Shown piece by piece: positions 31,321 to 41,564 of a DNA stretch of 64,000 nucleotides; position 1 is the stretch's first letter; each line of letters opens with the position of its first letter. A program made the position numbers and the translations under genes. Source of the stretch: Lysobacter ciconiae (GTDB lineage Bacteria; Pseudomonadota; Gammaproteobacteria; Xanthomonadales; Xanthomonadaceae); contig NZ_CP063656.1 in the NCBI RefSeq assembly GCF_015209725.1, positions 124,001 through 188,000 on the forward strand. The letters are read 5' to 3'. The notes beneath the pieces are model-generated. The model was not told where the DNA came from, did no database searches, and saw only the letters and a program-made list of their open reading frames with translations.

Positions 31321-34300
31321 CGACGCCACCCTCGGCCCCGCGCCATCTCCCCACCCCGGCCGGCAAGTCCGGCCAGCGGGTGCGCCTGTCGGTGCTGGTG
31401 CCGACCACCGTTTTCCTGCTGGGGCTGGTCGCCGCCGGCACGCTGGGCATCCGCCAGCACGATGCCAAGATCGAGGCGATGGGAGCGGCGGTGGATGCGG
31501 CGGCCGACAGCGCCGCCGACGACCTGCAGCGGCGCATGAAACTGTACGAGTACGGCCTGCGCGGGGCCCGCGGCGCCGTGCCGGTGGACGGTCGGGCTAC
31601 GCCGGAGGCGCGCGAGCGTTACCGCGACTACGTCATGTCGCGCGACCTCGAGGCCGAGTTCCCTGGTGCCCGAGGTTTCGCGTATGTGCAGCGCGTAGCA
31701 CCCGGGCGTGAAGCGGCGTTTCTTGCCGGGCAGCGCGAAGGCGGCACCCGCGATTTCACGCTTCAATCGCTGAGCCCAAATACGGGTGAGCGCTTTGTCG
31801 TCACTTATATCGAGCCGCTGGAGCGCAACCATCCCGCGTTGGGACTGGACATCGCCTCCGAGCCCGCGCGGCGGGACGCGGCGCGGGCCGCAATGGCCAG
31901 CGGCCAGGCGATGCTTACCGGCCCGATCAACCTGATCCAGTCGCGCGGCGAGCCCGGCTACAGCATGTTGCTGCTGTTGCCGGTGTACCGCGGCGGAGTA
32001 ACGCCGCCGCCGGAGCAGCGCGCCGCCCTGGGCACCGGCTGGGTGTTTGCGCCACTGGTGACGGCGGAGTTCCTCGGCGAGAGCGCCGATCGCAGCTACT
32101 CGGTGGAACTGCGTGATGTGACCGACCCCGGGGCCCCGGTCGTCTTGAACGAGTTGCCGGCGCAGGGCGCGCCAGCAGCGGCCGCCTTCGACCGCCAGCG
32201 CCAGTTTCCGATGTACGGCCGACGCTGGGAGCTGGTCATCCACCCCAGCCGGGCCCTGCTGGCACGCCAGAACATCACCTCGCCGCTCACCGTCGCCTCC
32301 ACGACGCTGGGCGGCGCGTCGTTGCTCGCCCTGATCCTGCTGCTGGGCCTTTCCGCGCGCGAACGGCGCCTGCGGGTGTTCAACCGCCGTGCGCGCATGG
32401 CCGCGATTGCCGAGAGCTCGCACGACGCGATCATCGCCACCGACGCCGACGGGAGGGTAACCGAGTGGAACGCCGCGGCGACCGGATTGTTCGGCTACGA
32501 GTCCGGGCAGGCGCTGGACGTCTCCCTGGTCGAGCTGATCGTGCCCTTCGAGCAGGTGCGCGAGGATGCCCGGGTAATGGCATCGGCGCTGGCCGGGGAG
32601 GCGATCGTCGCGCTGGAAACGGTTCGCCGCCACCAGGACGGGCACCTGATCGAGGTGGAGCTGACGACCGCCCCGATCCGGCGCGCCAAACGCGGCGTCG
32701 CCGGCGTGGCGATGACGATCCGCGACATCCGCGAGCGCAACCGCACCGCGCGCAAGCTGCAGGAGCTGAACACCGACCTGGAGCGCCTGGTGCGGGTGCG
32801 CACGGCGCAGCTGGAAGAGTCGTCGGTGCTGCGCGAGACCGTGCTCAACAATGCCGGCTACTGCATCATCGCGACCGATCCCGCCGGCGCCATCACCCTA
32901 TTCAACCCCGCCGCCGAACAGATGCTCGGCGTGGCGGCCGCCGACGCGCTCGGCGACAGCATTGAGCGCTTCCACGATCCGCACGAGATGGCGATCCGCG
33001 CCATGCACAGCGAAGCCGAGCTGGGCCGCCCGGTCGCGGTCGGGTTCGACGCCCTCATCGCCCGCGCCCACGAGGCCCCGGAAGCGAGCGAGTGGACCTA
33101 CGTCGCCGCCAGCGGCCGCCGCATCCCGGCGCTGGTCACCATCAGTGCGCTGCGCCGCGATGACGGCGGCCTGCTCGGCTATCTGGGCATCGCCGTCGAC
33201 CTGACTGCCCGCAAGGCCCGCGAAGCCGCGCTCAAGCTCAGCGAAAGCAAGCTGCGCGGCCTGTTCGAACTCTCGCCGCTGGGCATCGTGCTGACCGGCC
33301 GCGACGGCGCGTTTGTCGAATCCAACCCGGCGTTCCAGTCGCTGGTGGGCTACTCGCCAGACGAACTGCACAGCATGCGCCACAGCGAGATCACGCCGGC
33401 CGAATACGAGCCGCATGACCGCGCCGTGCTGGGGACGCTGGAGCGGACCGGCAGCTACGGGCCGCACGAGAAGCACTACGTGCGCAAGAACGGCACCCGG
33501 GTGCCGGTACGTCTCAATGGCATGAAGCTGGAGATCCAGGACCAGCGTTACGTGTGGTCGATCGTGGAAGACATCACCGTGCAGCGCACCGCCGAGAGCG
33601 CGATGGTCGGCGCCGTCGCCGACGCCGAGGCGGCCAGCCGGGCCAAGAGCGACTTCCTGGCCAACATGAGCCATGAGATCCGCACCCCGATGCACGCCAT
33701 CCTGGGCATGCTGAAGCTGTTGCAGCGCACTCCGCTGGACCCCCGCCAGCGCGACTACGCCGCCAACACCGAACAGGCCGCAAGCACCCTGCTGGCGATC
33801 CTCAACGACATCCTCGACTTCTCCAAGATCGAGGCCGGCCATCTCTCGGTGGAGGCGCAGGATTTCTCGCTGGACTCGCTGCTGCGCAACCTGGCAACCA
33901 TCCTGGGCAGCAATGTCGGCGACAAGGACATGGAGCTCGTCTACTCGCTGGACCCGGCGATCCCGCCGCAGCTGACCGGCGATTCGCTGCGCCTGCAGCA
34001 GGTGCTGATCAACCTGGCCGGCAACGCGGTCAAGTTCACCCACTACGGCGAGGTCGTGGTCAGCGCCCGCGTCGTGTCCCGCGACGAGGAACAGGTGAGC
34101 ATCCGCTTCGAGGTCCGCGATACCGGCATCGGCATCGCCGCCGACAAGCTGGAGACGATTTTCGAGGGCTTCACCCAGGCCGAGGCTTCCACCACGCGCC
34201 GGTTCGGCGGCACCGGGCTGGGCCTGGCGATCAGCCGCAACCTGGTCGGCCTGATGGGCGGGGAGCTGGCGGTGGAAAGCGAGCGCGGCATGGGCAGCCG

Positions 34301-35963
34301 CTTCCACTTCACCCTCGATTTCCAGATTGCGGCCGACCCGGCGCTCGACACCGACGCAGCGGCCATTCCGGTCCGCGCCGGCGTGACCGGGCCGATGAAG
34401 GCGCTGGTGGTGGACGACAACCACAGCGCGCGCGAATCGATCCGCGAAATGCTGGCATCGCTGGGCTGGGATGTGGATGTCGCCAGCGGCGGCCAGGAGG
34501 GCCTGGACAGCATCGAGGCCGCGCGCGCGGCCGGGCAGGCCTACGGCGTGGTGTTCCTGGACTGGCGGATGCCGGGCATGGATGGCTGGGAGACCAGCCA
34601 GCGCATCCGCGCCGGTCGCGCGGGCGGTGCCGAGCCGCTGATCGTGATGGTCACCGCGCACGGCCGCGAGCTGCTGAGCGAGCGCAGCGCGGCGGAGACC
34701 TCCGCGCTGGACGGGTTCCTGATGAAGCCGGTGACGGTATCGATGCTGCTGGACGCGGTGGCGGGCGTGCACGGGCTGGACCGGGACGCGGACGCCGAGG
34801 CCCCATCCCTGCCAGAGGCGCGGCGCCTGGCCGGCATGCGCATCCTGGTGGTCGAGGACAATCCGGCCAACCAGCAGGTGGTGGACGAATTGCTCACCGC
34901 CGAAGGCGCCGAGGTCACCATCGCCAGTGGCGGCGCGATCGCGCTGCAGTTGCTGGCCGGCGAACCGACCCGCTACGACGTCGTGCTGATGGACATCCAG
35001 ATGCCCGACATGGACGGCTACACGGCCACCCGGCGCATCCGGGCGATGGCCGGCTTCGACGCCCTGCCGATCGTGGCGATGACCGCCAACGTGCAGGCCA
35101 GCGACCGCGAAGCCAGTTTCGCCGCCGGCATGAACGATCACATCGGCAAGCCGTTCGAACTCGACGACGTGATCACGCGGCTGCGCCACTGGACCAACGC
35201 GCCGGCGGCGGCAGACGGGGGCAAAACGGCAGGATCGCCTGCGCCCGTCGCTCCGCCGCAGCCCGCCTCGAGTCGCGGCCCGGGTACCCAGGCCGCGCCT
35301 GCCCCGAGTGCCGCAGCAGGCAATGCGCCCGAAGTGCTCAACGTCGCCGCCACGCTGCGCCGCTTCGCCGGCAACCGTGCCGCCCTGGACGGCAACCTGG
35401 ACCGGTTCTCCGGAGCGGCGCGCGCGGTGCACGCCTCGCTGGTGGAGGCCCACGCCGCCGCCGACCGCGAGGCGGCCCTGCGCCATCTGCACACCCTCTA
35501 CGGGCTGGCCGGCATTGCCGGGGCGGAGCAACTGGCGGCACTGGCGCGCCACGCATCCGGCCTTGCCGCCGCCGTGGAGGGGGAACCGCAACGCCTGCCG
35601 GACGCGGCGGTCCTGGCCCGGATTGCCACCGCGATCGCCGAGGTGGAGGCCGAGATCGCCCGCATCCGCCCGCCGGTGGTGACCCCCGCGCCGTCGGACG
35701 CGGCCACCGCCAGCGCCCATGGCCCCGCCCATGGCCCCGCCCGTGGTCCGATGTCGGCCGCCCTGGCCGCCGGGCTGCACGAACTGCGCGACCTGCTGGC
35801 AGCATCGAGCCTGGCGGCCCTGGACGTCTTCACCGGCCTTCGGCAGGCGCTTGCGCATCATGACGCCCCCGCCGCTGCCGCAATCGAGGACGCGCTCGCC
35901 AACCTGGCGTTCGCGCCCGCGCGGGAGCGGGTTGACACCGTCCTGCAAGAGAGTCGCCGATGA
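31317..35963 (+). CDS. Hybrid sensor histidine kinase: CHASE, three PAS, HisKA, HATPase, two REC, HPt
   Basis: This 1548-residue membrane kinase has a helix at about residues 22-46, a periplasmic CHASE-type domain (about 75-290, with FPGARGFAYVQRVAPG) and a second helix near 318-345. Cytoplasmic PAS domains start near 358, 504 and 646. The phospho-acceptor is His786 in MSHEIRTPMH, followed by the ATPase domain. Two receiver domains have Asp1082 (FLDWRMPGMDG) and Asp1226 (LMDIQMPDMDG), and an HPt domain has His1392 (HTLYGLAG). This is a complete internal phosphorelay like ArcB or BarA. It is coupled by ATGA overlap to the diguanylate cyclase gene, its likely partner. Confidence 0.88.
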   Translation: MTTPPSAPRHLPTPAGKSGQRVRLSVLVPTTVFLLGLVAAGTLGIRQHDAKIEAMGAAVDAAADSAADDLQRRMKLYEYGLRGARGAVPVDGRATPEARERYRDYVMSRDLEAEFPGARGFAYVQRVAPGREAAFLAGQREGGTRDFTLQSLSPNTGERFVVTYIEPLERNHPALGLDIASEPARRDAARAAMASGQAMLTGPINLIQSRGEPGYSMLLLLPVYRGGVTPPPEQRAALGTGWVFAPLVTAEFLGESADRSYSVELRDVTDPGAPVVLNELPAQGAPAAAAFDRQRQFPMYGRRWELVIHPSRALLARQNITSPLTVASTTLGGASLLALILLLGLSARERRLRVFNRRARMAAIAESSHDAIIATDADGRVTEWNAAATGLFGYESGQALDVSLVELIVPFEQVREDARVMASALAGEAIVALETVRRHQDGHLIEVELTTAPIRRAKRGVAGVAMTIRDIRERNRTARKLQELNTDLERLVRVRTAQLEESSVLRETVLNNAGYCIIATDPAGAITLFNPAAEQMLGVAAADALGDSIERFHDPHEMAIRAMHSEAELGRPVAVGFDALIARAHEAPEASEWTYVAASGRRIPALVTISALRRDDGGLLGYLGIAVDLTARKAREAALKLSESKLRGLFELSPLGIVLTGRDGAFVESNPAFQSLVGYSPDELHSMRHSEITPAEYEPHDRAVLGTLERTGSYGPHEKHYVRKNGTRVPVRLNGMKLEIQDQRYVWSIVEDITVQRTAESAMVGAVADAEAASRAKSDFLANMSHEIRTPMHAILGMLKLLQRTPLDPRQRDYAANTEQAASTLLAILNDILDFSKIEAGHLSVEAQDFSLDSLLRNLATILGSNVGDKDMELVYSLDPAIPPQLTGDSLRLQQVLINLAGNAVKFTHYGEVVVSARVVSRDEEQVSIRFEVRDTGIGIAADKLETIFEGFTQAEASTTRRFGGTGLGLAISRNLVGLMGGELAVESERGMGSRFHFTLDFQIAADPALDTDAAAIPVRAGVTGPMKALVVDDNHSARESIREMLASLGWDVDVASGGQEGLDSIEAARAAGQAYGVVFLDWRMPGMDGWETSQRIRAGRAGGAEPLIVMVTAHGRELLSERSAAETSALDGFLMKPVTVSMLLDAVAGVHGLDRDADAEAPSLPEARRLAGMRILVVEDNPANQQVVDELLTAEGAEVTIASGGAIALQLLAGEPTRYDVVLMDIQMPDMDGYTATRRIRAMAGFDALPIVAMTANVQASDREASFAAGMNDHIGKPFELDDVITRLRHWTNAPAAADGGKTAGSPAPVAPPQPASSRGPGTQAAPAPSAAAGNAPEVLNVAATLRRFAGNRAALDGNLDRFSGAARAVHASLVEAHAAADREAALRHLHTLYGLAGIAGAEQLAALARHASGLAAAVEGEPQRLPDAAVLARIATAIAEVEAEIARIRPPVVTPAPSDAATASAHGPAHGPARGPMSAALAAGLHELRDLLAASSLAALDVFTGLRQALAHHDAPAAAAIEDALANLAFAPARERVDTVLQESRR

Positions 35964-36928
35964 GCTCCGCCGAGCACGTTCCCGTTCCGCCCCAGCTGCT
36001 GGCTGGCCGGCGCGCCCGCATCCTGGTCGTGGACGACCAGCCGACCAACATCCTTACCCTGCACCGGCTGTTCGAGGACGAGCACGACATGTTCATGGCC
36101 ACCGGCGGCGAGCAGGCCCTGGCGTTCTGCCGAAGCACCCCGCCCGACCTCGTGCTGCTGGACGTGGTGATGCCCGAGCCGGGCGGTCTGGCGGTCTGCC
36201 GTGCGCTGGCGGCCGACCCGGTGACCCGCGACATCCCGGTGATCTTCGTCACCGGCGTGGACGATCCGGACGGCGAGGCCGCCTGTTGGGACGCCGGTGG
36301 CGTGGACTTCATCACCAAGCCGTTCAACGCGCGCACCGTCAGCCACCGCGTGCGCGCCCATCTCATGCTCAAGCAGCAGGCCGACCTGCTGCGCCGGCTG
36401 GCCTGGGTCGATGGCCTGACCGGCATCGCCAATCGGCGCCACTTCGATGACTGCCTGCGGGACGAGTGGAACCGCTGCGCGCGCCTGGGCTCGCCGCTAT
36501 CGCTGGTCAGCTTCGACATCGATCACTTCAAGCGTTTCAACGACAGCCTAGGCCACCTGGCCGGCGACGATGCGCTGCGTGCTGTGGCTGCGGCGGCGGC
36601 CGGTTGCGTCTCCCGCCCGGGCGACCTGGTGGCGCGCACCGGCGGGGAGGAGTTCGCCGCCCTGCTGTCGCACGTCGATGCGGCCGGCGCGGCCACCGTC
36701 GCCGAGCACATCCGCCAGGCGGTGGCCGACCTGGCGATCGGGCATCCGGCGACCGAGCGCGGCCGCGTGAGTGTCAGTGTCGGCGTGGCGACCGTTGTGC
36801 CGACGCGCGACGGCGATCCTATCGAGCTGCTCGCAGCGGCCGACAGGGCCCTGTACGCGGCCAAGGCCGACGGCCGCGACCGCGTGCGGGTCGCCCCGGC
36901 GCTCGCCGAGCCCGCACTGAGCCGGTGA
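35960..36928 (+). CDS. Response-regulator diguanylate cyclase (REC-GGDEF)
   Basis: This 322-residue protein has an N-terminal receiver domain with phospho-acceptor Asp68 (LLDVVMPEPGG) and Lys120, and a GGDEF domain with the intact active site GGEEF (228-232). An RxxD inhibitory site for product feedback is present as RPGD (219-222), five residues before GGEEF. It should make cyclic di-GMP when phosphorylated, most likely by the hybrid kinase encoded immediately upstream, whose stop overlaps this start. The domain order is that of PleD- or WspR-like regulators. Confidence 0.9.
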   Translation: MSSAEHVPVPPQLLAGRRARILVVDDQPTNILTLHRLFEDEHDMFMATGGEQALAFCRSTPPDLVLLDVVMPEPGGLAVCRALAADPVTRDIPVIFVTGVDDPDGEAACWDAGGVDFITKPFNARTVSHRVRAHLMLKQQADLLRRLAWVDGLTGIANRRHFDDCLRDEWNRCARLGSPLSLVSFDIDHFKRFNDSLGHLAGDDALRAVAAAAAGCVSRPGDLVARTGGEEFAALLSHVDAAGAATVAEHIRQAVADLAIGHPATERGRVSVSVGVATVVPTRDGDPIELLAAADRALYAAKADGRDRVRVAPALAEPALSR

Positions 36929-36944
36929 TCCGGGAGCGGTCGGC

Positions 36945-37613
36945 GTGAGCGGCGACCTGTTTGCCGGCATCGCCGCCGGCAGCCGCCTGCAACTGGGGGA
37001 TCAGGCCTGGCTGCTGCACGGTTTCGCACTGGCCGCCGCGGACGCGCTGCTGCCGGCCCTGAAGGACGTCATCCAGGCCGCGCCGTTTCGCCACATGTGT
37101 ACCCCGGGCGGCCGCGCGATGTCGGTGGCGACGACCAGTTGCGGCACGCTGGGCTGGGTCAGCGACCGCGGCGGCTACCGCTACGCCAGGCATGATCCTG
37201 CCAGTGGCCGCGACTGGCCGACCATGCCAGCGCCCATGCGAGAGCTGGCCACCGCAGCGGCCGCGGCGGCCGGTTTTCCCGATTTCCGGCCCGACGCCTG
37301 CCTGATCAACCGCTACCGTCCCGGCACCCGGCTCAGCCTGCACCAGGACCGCGACGAGCCCGACCTGGGCCAGCCGATCGTGTCGGTGTCGCTCGGACTG
37401 CCGGCGACGTTCCTTTTCGGTGGTATGGCGCGTAGCGATCGCGCCGTGCGCGTCCCCTTGGATCACGGGGATGTCGTCGTGTGGGGCGGGGTGGACCGGC
37501 TGCGCTTCCACGGCGTGCTGCCGGTCGCGCCGGGCGTGCATCCGCAACTGGGCGCGCAGCGGATCAATCTGACGTTCCGCCGCGCCGGTCCCGCCGGCGG
37601 CACGACGGCCTAA
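36945..37613 (+). CDS. alkB: AlkB-like DNA repair dioxygenase
   Basis: This 222-residue Fe(II)/2-oxoglutarate oxygenase has iron ligands His133 and Asp135 (LHQDRDE) and His189 (RFHGV), and 2-oxoglutarate-binding Arg206 and Arg212 (RINLTFR). NRYRPGTRLSLHQD is the family hallmark. It removes methyl groups from 1-methyladenine and 3-methylcytosine in DNA or RNA. It starts at a GTG at 36945, 16 bp after the diguanylate cyclase stop, and converges with the acetyltransferase gene with a 4-bp overlap. Confidence 0.9.
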   Translation: MSGDLFAGIAAGSRLQLGDQAWLLHGFALAAADALLPALKDVIQAAPFRHMCTPGGRAMSVATTSCGTLGWVSDRGGYRYARHDPASGRDWPTMPAPMRELATAAAAAAGFPDFRPDACLINRYRPGTRLSLHQDRDEPDLGQPIVSVSLGLPATFLFGGMARSDRAVRVPLDHGDVVVWGGVDRLRFHGVLPVAPGVHPQLGAQRINLTFRRAGPAGGTTA

Positions 37614-38041
37614 TCCAGCGCGATGCCGAAATGCAGCGCCTCGATCCGCAGGCGCTCGCGCAGGTAGAACGCGTGCGCGTCTTGCCGCTGGGTGCCCGAA
37701 TCCAGCTGCAGGCGCACGCAGCCCAGCCGCCTGGCCTCGGCCTTGAGCCAGTCCAGCATCGCCTTGCCATAGCCGCGGCTGCGCGAGTTGGCGTCCGTGA
37801 TCAGGTCATCCACGTACACGTGCCTGCCGACCGCGAGCATCTCCATCACCCGCCACGCGGCAAACGCGCGCGGCACGCCGTCCTCGTCATACAGAACGCT
37901 CGCGCGGCAGCCATCGTTGGCGATCTGCCGCTGCATCTGGGCGATGAAGCGCGCCTCATCGAACTCCGGACGCAGCTGGGCGACCACCGGCCACGCGGCG
38001 CGCAGCTCGTCGCTGGCACTGACGGTGCGGATGACCGGCAT
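37610..38041 (-). CDS. GNAT-family N-acetyltransferase
   Basis: This 143-residue protein has the acetyl-CoA binding motif RSRGYGKAMLDWLKAEARR (Q/R-x-x-G-x-G/A) and a typical beta-bulge region YVDDLITDANS. The substrate is unknown. The ATG at 38041 is chosen because the sequence before it lacks GNAT character and this length matches the family. It lies 7 bp after the DUF2782 lipoprotein gene on the same strand, so the two are probably co-transcribed. Confidence 0.82.
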   Translation of the reverse strand: MPVIRTVSASDELRAAWPVVAQLRPEFDEARFIAQMQRQIANDGCRASVLYDEDGVPRAFAAWRVMEMLAVGRHVYVDDLITDANSRSRGYGKAMLDWLKAEARRLGCVRLQLDSGTQRQDAHAFYLRERLRIEALHFGIALD

Positions 38042-38048
38042 CGGCGAC

Positions 38049-38351
38049 TCAGTTCCAGTCAAACAGTTTCCAGTACACCTTGGCGTCCTTGGATGCCTCG
38101 TCCGGGAACCCGTCGCCATCGTCGTCCATCAGGTAGTACGTCGGTCCCCGCCGCGGGGTGACCTTGACCACCTTCAGCTGGCCGTTGACCCGGTATTCCT
38201 GGATCACGTCGCCGTTGTCCTGCACGCGCTCGATCACCTCCGCATTGCGCAGGTTGGCAGTCGGGTCGTTCGGATCGGGCTGGGCGCCGGTCGTGCTGCA
38301 ACCGGCCAGCGCGAGCGAAAGTGCGATCAACAGGGTCGGGACGATACGCAT
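38049..38351 (-). CDS. DUF2782 family lipoprotein
   Basis: This 100-residue protein starts at the ATG at 38351, after GGAGAG. It has a lipoprotein signal peptide ending in LALAGC, followed by EVIERVQDNGDVIQEYRVNG and KVTPRRGPTYYLMDDDGDG, which are characteristic of DUF2782. In Xanthomonads and Pseudomonads this small protein is regularly encoded beside polA. Its function is not known. It is divergent from polA with a gap of about 155 bp that must contain both promoters. Confidence 0.8.
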   Translation of the reverse strand: MRIVPTLLIALSLALAGCSTTGAQPDPNDPTANLRNAEVIERVQDNGDVIQEYRVNGQLKVVKVTPRRGPTYYLMDDDGDGFPDEASKDAKVYWKLFDWN

Positions 38352-38505
38352 GGCGCACTCTCCGTTGCAGGGGAAGGGTCGGCGCGAGGCCGCGGCACGG
38401 CTCAGGATAGCGCGATGCGCGCGGACACGGCCGCGCGGCCGGCCCGTGCATCGCCTGCCGTGCACCGGTGTCCGCCCGCGCCGGCGCGACAAGTAGAATC
38501 AGGCC

Positions 38506-41307
38506 ATGAAACGACTCGTACTGATCGACGGCTCCAGCTACCTCTACCGCGCCTTCCACGCGCTGCCCCCGCTGACCAACGCCGACGGCGAACCGACCGG
38601 CGCTCTGTTCGGCGTGGTCAACATGCTGCGCGCCACGCTGAAGGAGAATCCCGACTACATCGCCTTCGTGGTCGATGCGCCCGGCAGGACCTTCCGCGAC
38701 GACCTGGATCCCGAGTACAAGGCCAACCGCCCGCCCATGCCCGACGACCTCCGCCCGCAGGTGCAGCCGATGTGCGACATCGTGCACGCGCTGGGCATCG
38801 ACATCATCCGCATCGACGGCGTCGAGGCCGACGACGTCATCGGCACCCTGGCCGTGCAGGCGGCCGACGCCGGCATCGACGTGACCATCTCCACCAGCGA
38901 CAAGGATTTCGCCCAGCTGGTGCGCAGCCCCCGCGACGGCGATGGCGCCGCGCGCGGCGGCATCGCCCTGGTCAACACCATGAGCGGCAGCCGCCTGGAC
39001 AGCGATGAGGCGGTGCTCGACCGGCACGGCGTTCGCGCCGACCAGATCGTCGATTACCTGGCCCTGATGGGCGACAAGGTCGACAACATCCCCGGCGTCG
39101 ACAAGTGCGGCCCGAAGACGGCGGCCAAGTGGTTGGCCGAGCACGGCACCCTGGATGGCGTGATCGCCAACGCTGACCGCATCACCGGCAAGATCGGCGA
39201 GAACCTGCGCGCCGCGCTGCACCGCCTGCCGCTCAACCGCACCCTGACCACCATCAAGCTGGACGTCGACGTGGGCCGCAGCCCGACCGAGCTGGTCCTG
39301 CGCGAGCAGCACGTGGAGGACCTGCGCGGCCTGTACGCGCGCTACGGCTTCAAGCAGGCCCTGCGCGAGCTCGGCGGCGAGCCCGGCGATGGCCCGCGCG
39401 ATGCGGCGACCGACGCCGGCAGCGTGCGCAACACCGCCGCCGGCTACGCGCGCAACAACACGGCCGCGACCGAGGCGCCGGATCCCGCGCTGTCCGCTCC
39501 CGGCGAGTACGAGTGCGTGGACACCCGCGACAAGCTAGACGCCTGGATTGCCCGCCTGCAGGGCGCCGAGGAGTTCGCCTTCGACACCGAGACCGACTCG
39601 CTCGACGCGATGCGCGCCAACCTGGTCGGCCTGAGCTTCGCGGTGGAAACCGGGCGCGCCTGCTACATCCCGCTGGGACATGACTACCCGGGCGCACCGG
39701 CGCAGCTGGATCGCGCCGAGGTGCTTGAGGCGCTGCGTCCGCTGCTGACCGACCCGGCCCGGCGCAAGATCGGCCAGCACGGCAAATACGAGATGCACGT
39801 CATGCGTCGGCACGGCGTACCGATCCGCGGCTACGCCGACGACACGATGCTGCAGAGCTTCGTCCTCAACGCGACTGCCACCCGCCACGACATGGACTCG
39901 CTTGCCCTGCGTTACCTGGGCTACGCGACCACCAAGTACACCGACATCGCCGGCAAGGGCGCCAAGCAGATCACCTTCAACCAGGTGGCGGTCGACGATG
40001 CCGTGAACTACGGCGCCGAGGACGCCGACATCACCCTGCGCCTGCACCGCGTGTTGTCGGCCAGGCTGGCCGAAGAGCCCGCGCTGGAGAAGGTCTACCG
40101 CGAAATCGAGATGCCGCTGGTGCCGGTGCTGGAGCGGATCGAGGCCAACGGCGTGCTGGTCGACGCCGACGAGCTGCGCAAACAGTCGGCCGACCTGGGC
40201 AAGCGCATGCTGGAGGCGCAGCAGAAGGCGACCGAACTGGCCGGACGCAGCTTCAACCTGGACTCGCCCAAGCAGGTGTGCGCGCTGCTGTTCGAGGAGC
40301 TCAAGCTGCCGGCGCTGGTGAAGACGCCCAAGGGCCAGCCCTCGGCCAACGAGGAGGCGCTGGAGGCCATCGCCGACCAGCACGAGCTGCCGCGGATCAT
40401 CCTGGACTACCGCAGCCTGGCCAAGCTGCGCGGCACCTATACCGACAAGCTGCCGCAGATGATCAACCCCGACACCGGCCGGCTCCATACCAGCTACCAC
40501 CAGGCCGGCGCCGCGACCGGCCGGCTCGCCTCCAGCGATCCCAACCTGCAGAACATCCCGATCCGCACCGTCGATGGCCGCCACATCCGCACCGCCTTCG
40601 TCGCCCCGCCGGGCCGGCGCATCGTCGCCTGCGACTATTCGCAGATCGAGCTGCGGATCATGGCCCACCTGTCGGGCGACGAGGGCCTGCTGCGTGCATT
40701 CGCGGCCGGCGCCGACATCCACAAGGCGACCGCCGCCGAGGTGTTCGGCAAGACGCTGGACACCGTCGGCGGCGACGACCGCCGCGCCGCCAAGGCGATC
40801 AACTTCGGCCTGATGTACGGCATGAGCGCGTTCGGCCTGGCCAAGCAGCTGGGCGTGTCACGCGGCGATGCGCAGGACTACATCGGCCTGTACTTCGCCC
40901 GCTACCCGGGCGTGCGCGAGTTCATGGACCGCACCCGCGAGCAGGCCCGCGAGCGCGGCTACGTGGAGACGGTGTTCGGCCGCCGCTTGTACCTGGACAA
41001 CATCCACGCCCGCAACCAGGGCCTGCGCGCCGGGGCCGAGCGCGCGGCGATCAACGCGCCCATGCAGGGCACCGCGGCGGACATCATCAAGCGCGCCATG
41101 ATCGGGATCCACCACTGGCTCGCCGATCACGCGGGGCGGGCGCTGATGATCCTGCAGGTGCACGATGAGCTGGTGTTCGAGGTCGATGCCGGTTTCGTCG
41201 ACACGCTGCTCGAGGAGGTGGTCGCGCGCATGGTCGGTGCCGCGCAGTTGCGGGTGCCCCTGCTGGTGGAAAGCGGTGTGGGCGACAACTGGGATGAAGC
41301 GCACTGA
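38506..41307 (+). CDS. polA: DNA polymerase I
   Basis: This 933-residue enzyme has all three domains. The 5'-3' exonuclease (about 1-300) has GVEADDVIGTLA and KVDNIPGVDKCGPKTA. The 3'-5' proofreading domain keeps its acidic residues in FDTETDSLDAM. The polymerase domain has motif A CDYSQIELR, motif B with AKAINFGLMYGMSAFG and motif C QVHDELVFEV. It fills gaps in repair and removes Okazaki primers. It is followed by a 396-bp region with an sX13-like sRNA, a position comparable to spf (Spot 42) beside polA in enterobacteria. Confidence 0.95.
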   Translation: MKRLVLIDGSSYLYRAFHALPPLTNADGEPTGALFGVVNMLRATLKENPDYIAFVVDAPGRTFRDDLDPEYKANRPPMPDDLRPQVQPMCDIVHALGIDIIRIDGVEADDVIGTLAVQAADAGIDVTISTSDKDFAQLVRSPRDGDGAARGGIALVNTMSGSRLDSDEAVLDRHGVRADQIVDYLALMGDKVDNIPGVDKCGPKTAAKWLAEHGTLDGVIANADRITGKIGENLRAALHRLPLNRTLTTIKLDVDVGRSPTELVLREQHVEDLRGLYARYGFKQALRELGGEPGDGPRDAATDAGSVRNTAAGYARNNTAATEAPDPALSAPGEYECVDTRDKLDAWIARLQGAEEFAFDTETDSLDAMRANLVGLSFAVETGRACYIPLGHDYPGAPAQLDRAEVLEALRPLLTDPARRKIGQHGKYEMHVMRRHGVPIRGYADDTMLQSFVLNATATRHDMDSLALRYLGYATTKYTDIAGKGAKQITFNQVAVDDAVNYGAEDADITLRLHRVLSARLAEEPALEKVYREIEMPLVPVLERIEANGVLVDADELRKQSADLGKRMLEAQQKATELAGRSFNLDSPKQVCALLFEELKLPALVKTPKGQPSANEEALEAIADQHELPRIILDYRSLAKLRGTYTDKLPQMINPDTGRLHTSYHQAGAATGRLASSDPNLQNIPIRTVDGRHIRTAFVAPPGRRIVACDYSQIELRIMAHLSGDEGLLRAFAAGADIHKATAAEVFGKTLDTVGGDDRRAAKAINFGLMYGMSAFGLAKQLGVSRGDAQDYIGLYFARYPGVREFMDRTREQARERGYVETVFGRRLYLDNIHARNQGLRAGAERAAINAPMQGTAADIIKRAMIGIHHWLADHAGRALMILQVHDELVFEVDAGFVDTLLEEVVARMVGAAQLRVPLLVESGVGDNWDEAH

Positions 41308-41421
41308 AGATCGCCGGTCTGCGGCGGCCGGCAGCTGCATTGACCGGACCGGCTGGCAGGCCCATCGCGGAAGTCCAAATGCGGGTTTTGCGCCCGCGCG
41401 GGGACGGGGCCTCGCCCGGTT

Positions 41422-41463
41422 GCGCAAAGTTTGCGCGTATTCAGCGGTATAACGCTATTTTAA
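41422..41463 (+). terminator. Inverted repeats downstream of polA, possible weak terminator
   Basis: GCGCAAA (41422-41428) and TTTGCGC (41430-41436) form a palindrome. AGCG (41443-41446) and CGCT (41453-41456) form a short stem followed by ATTTTAA. The second could act as a weak terminator for polA. The rest of 41308-41560 shows no gene. Confidence 0.3.
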
Positions 41464-41564
41464 CGACACGTTCGAAGACATTTTTGCAATGAATCGCCCC
41501 TGAACCTTGGCGGTTCCCTTATGCGATCTTCACGAACTGTCAATGTGGAAAGTGGTCATATGCT

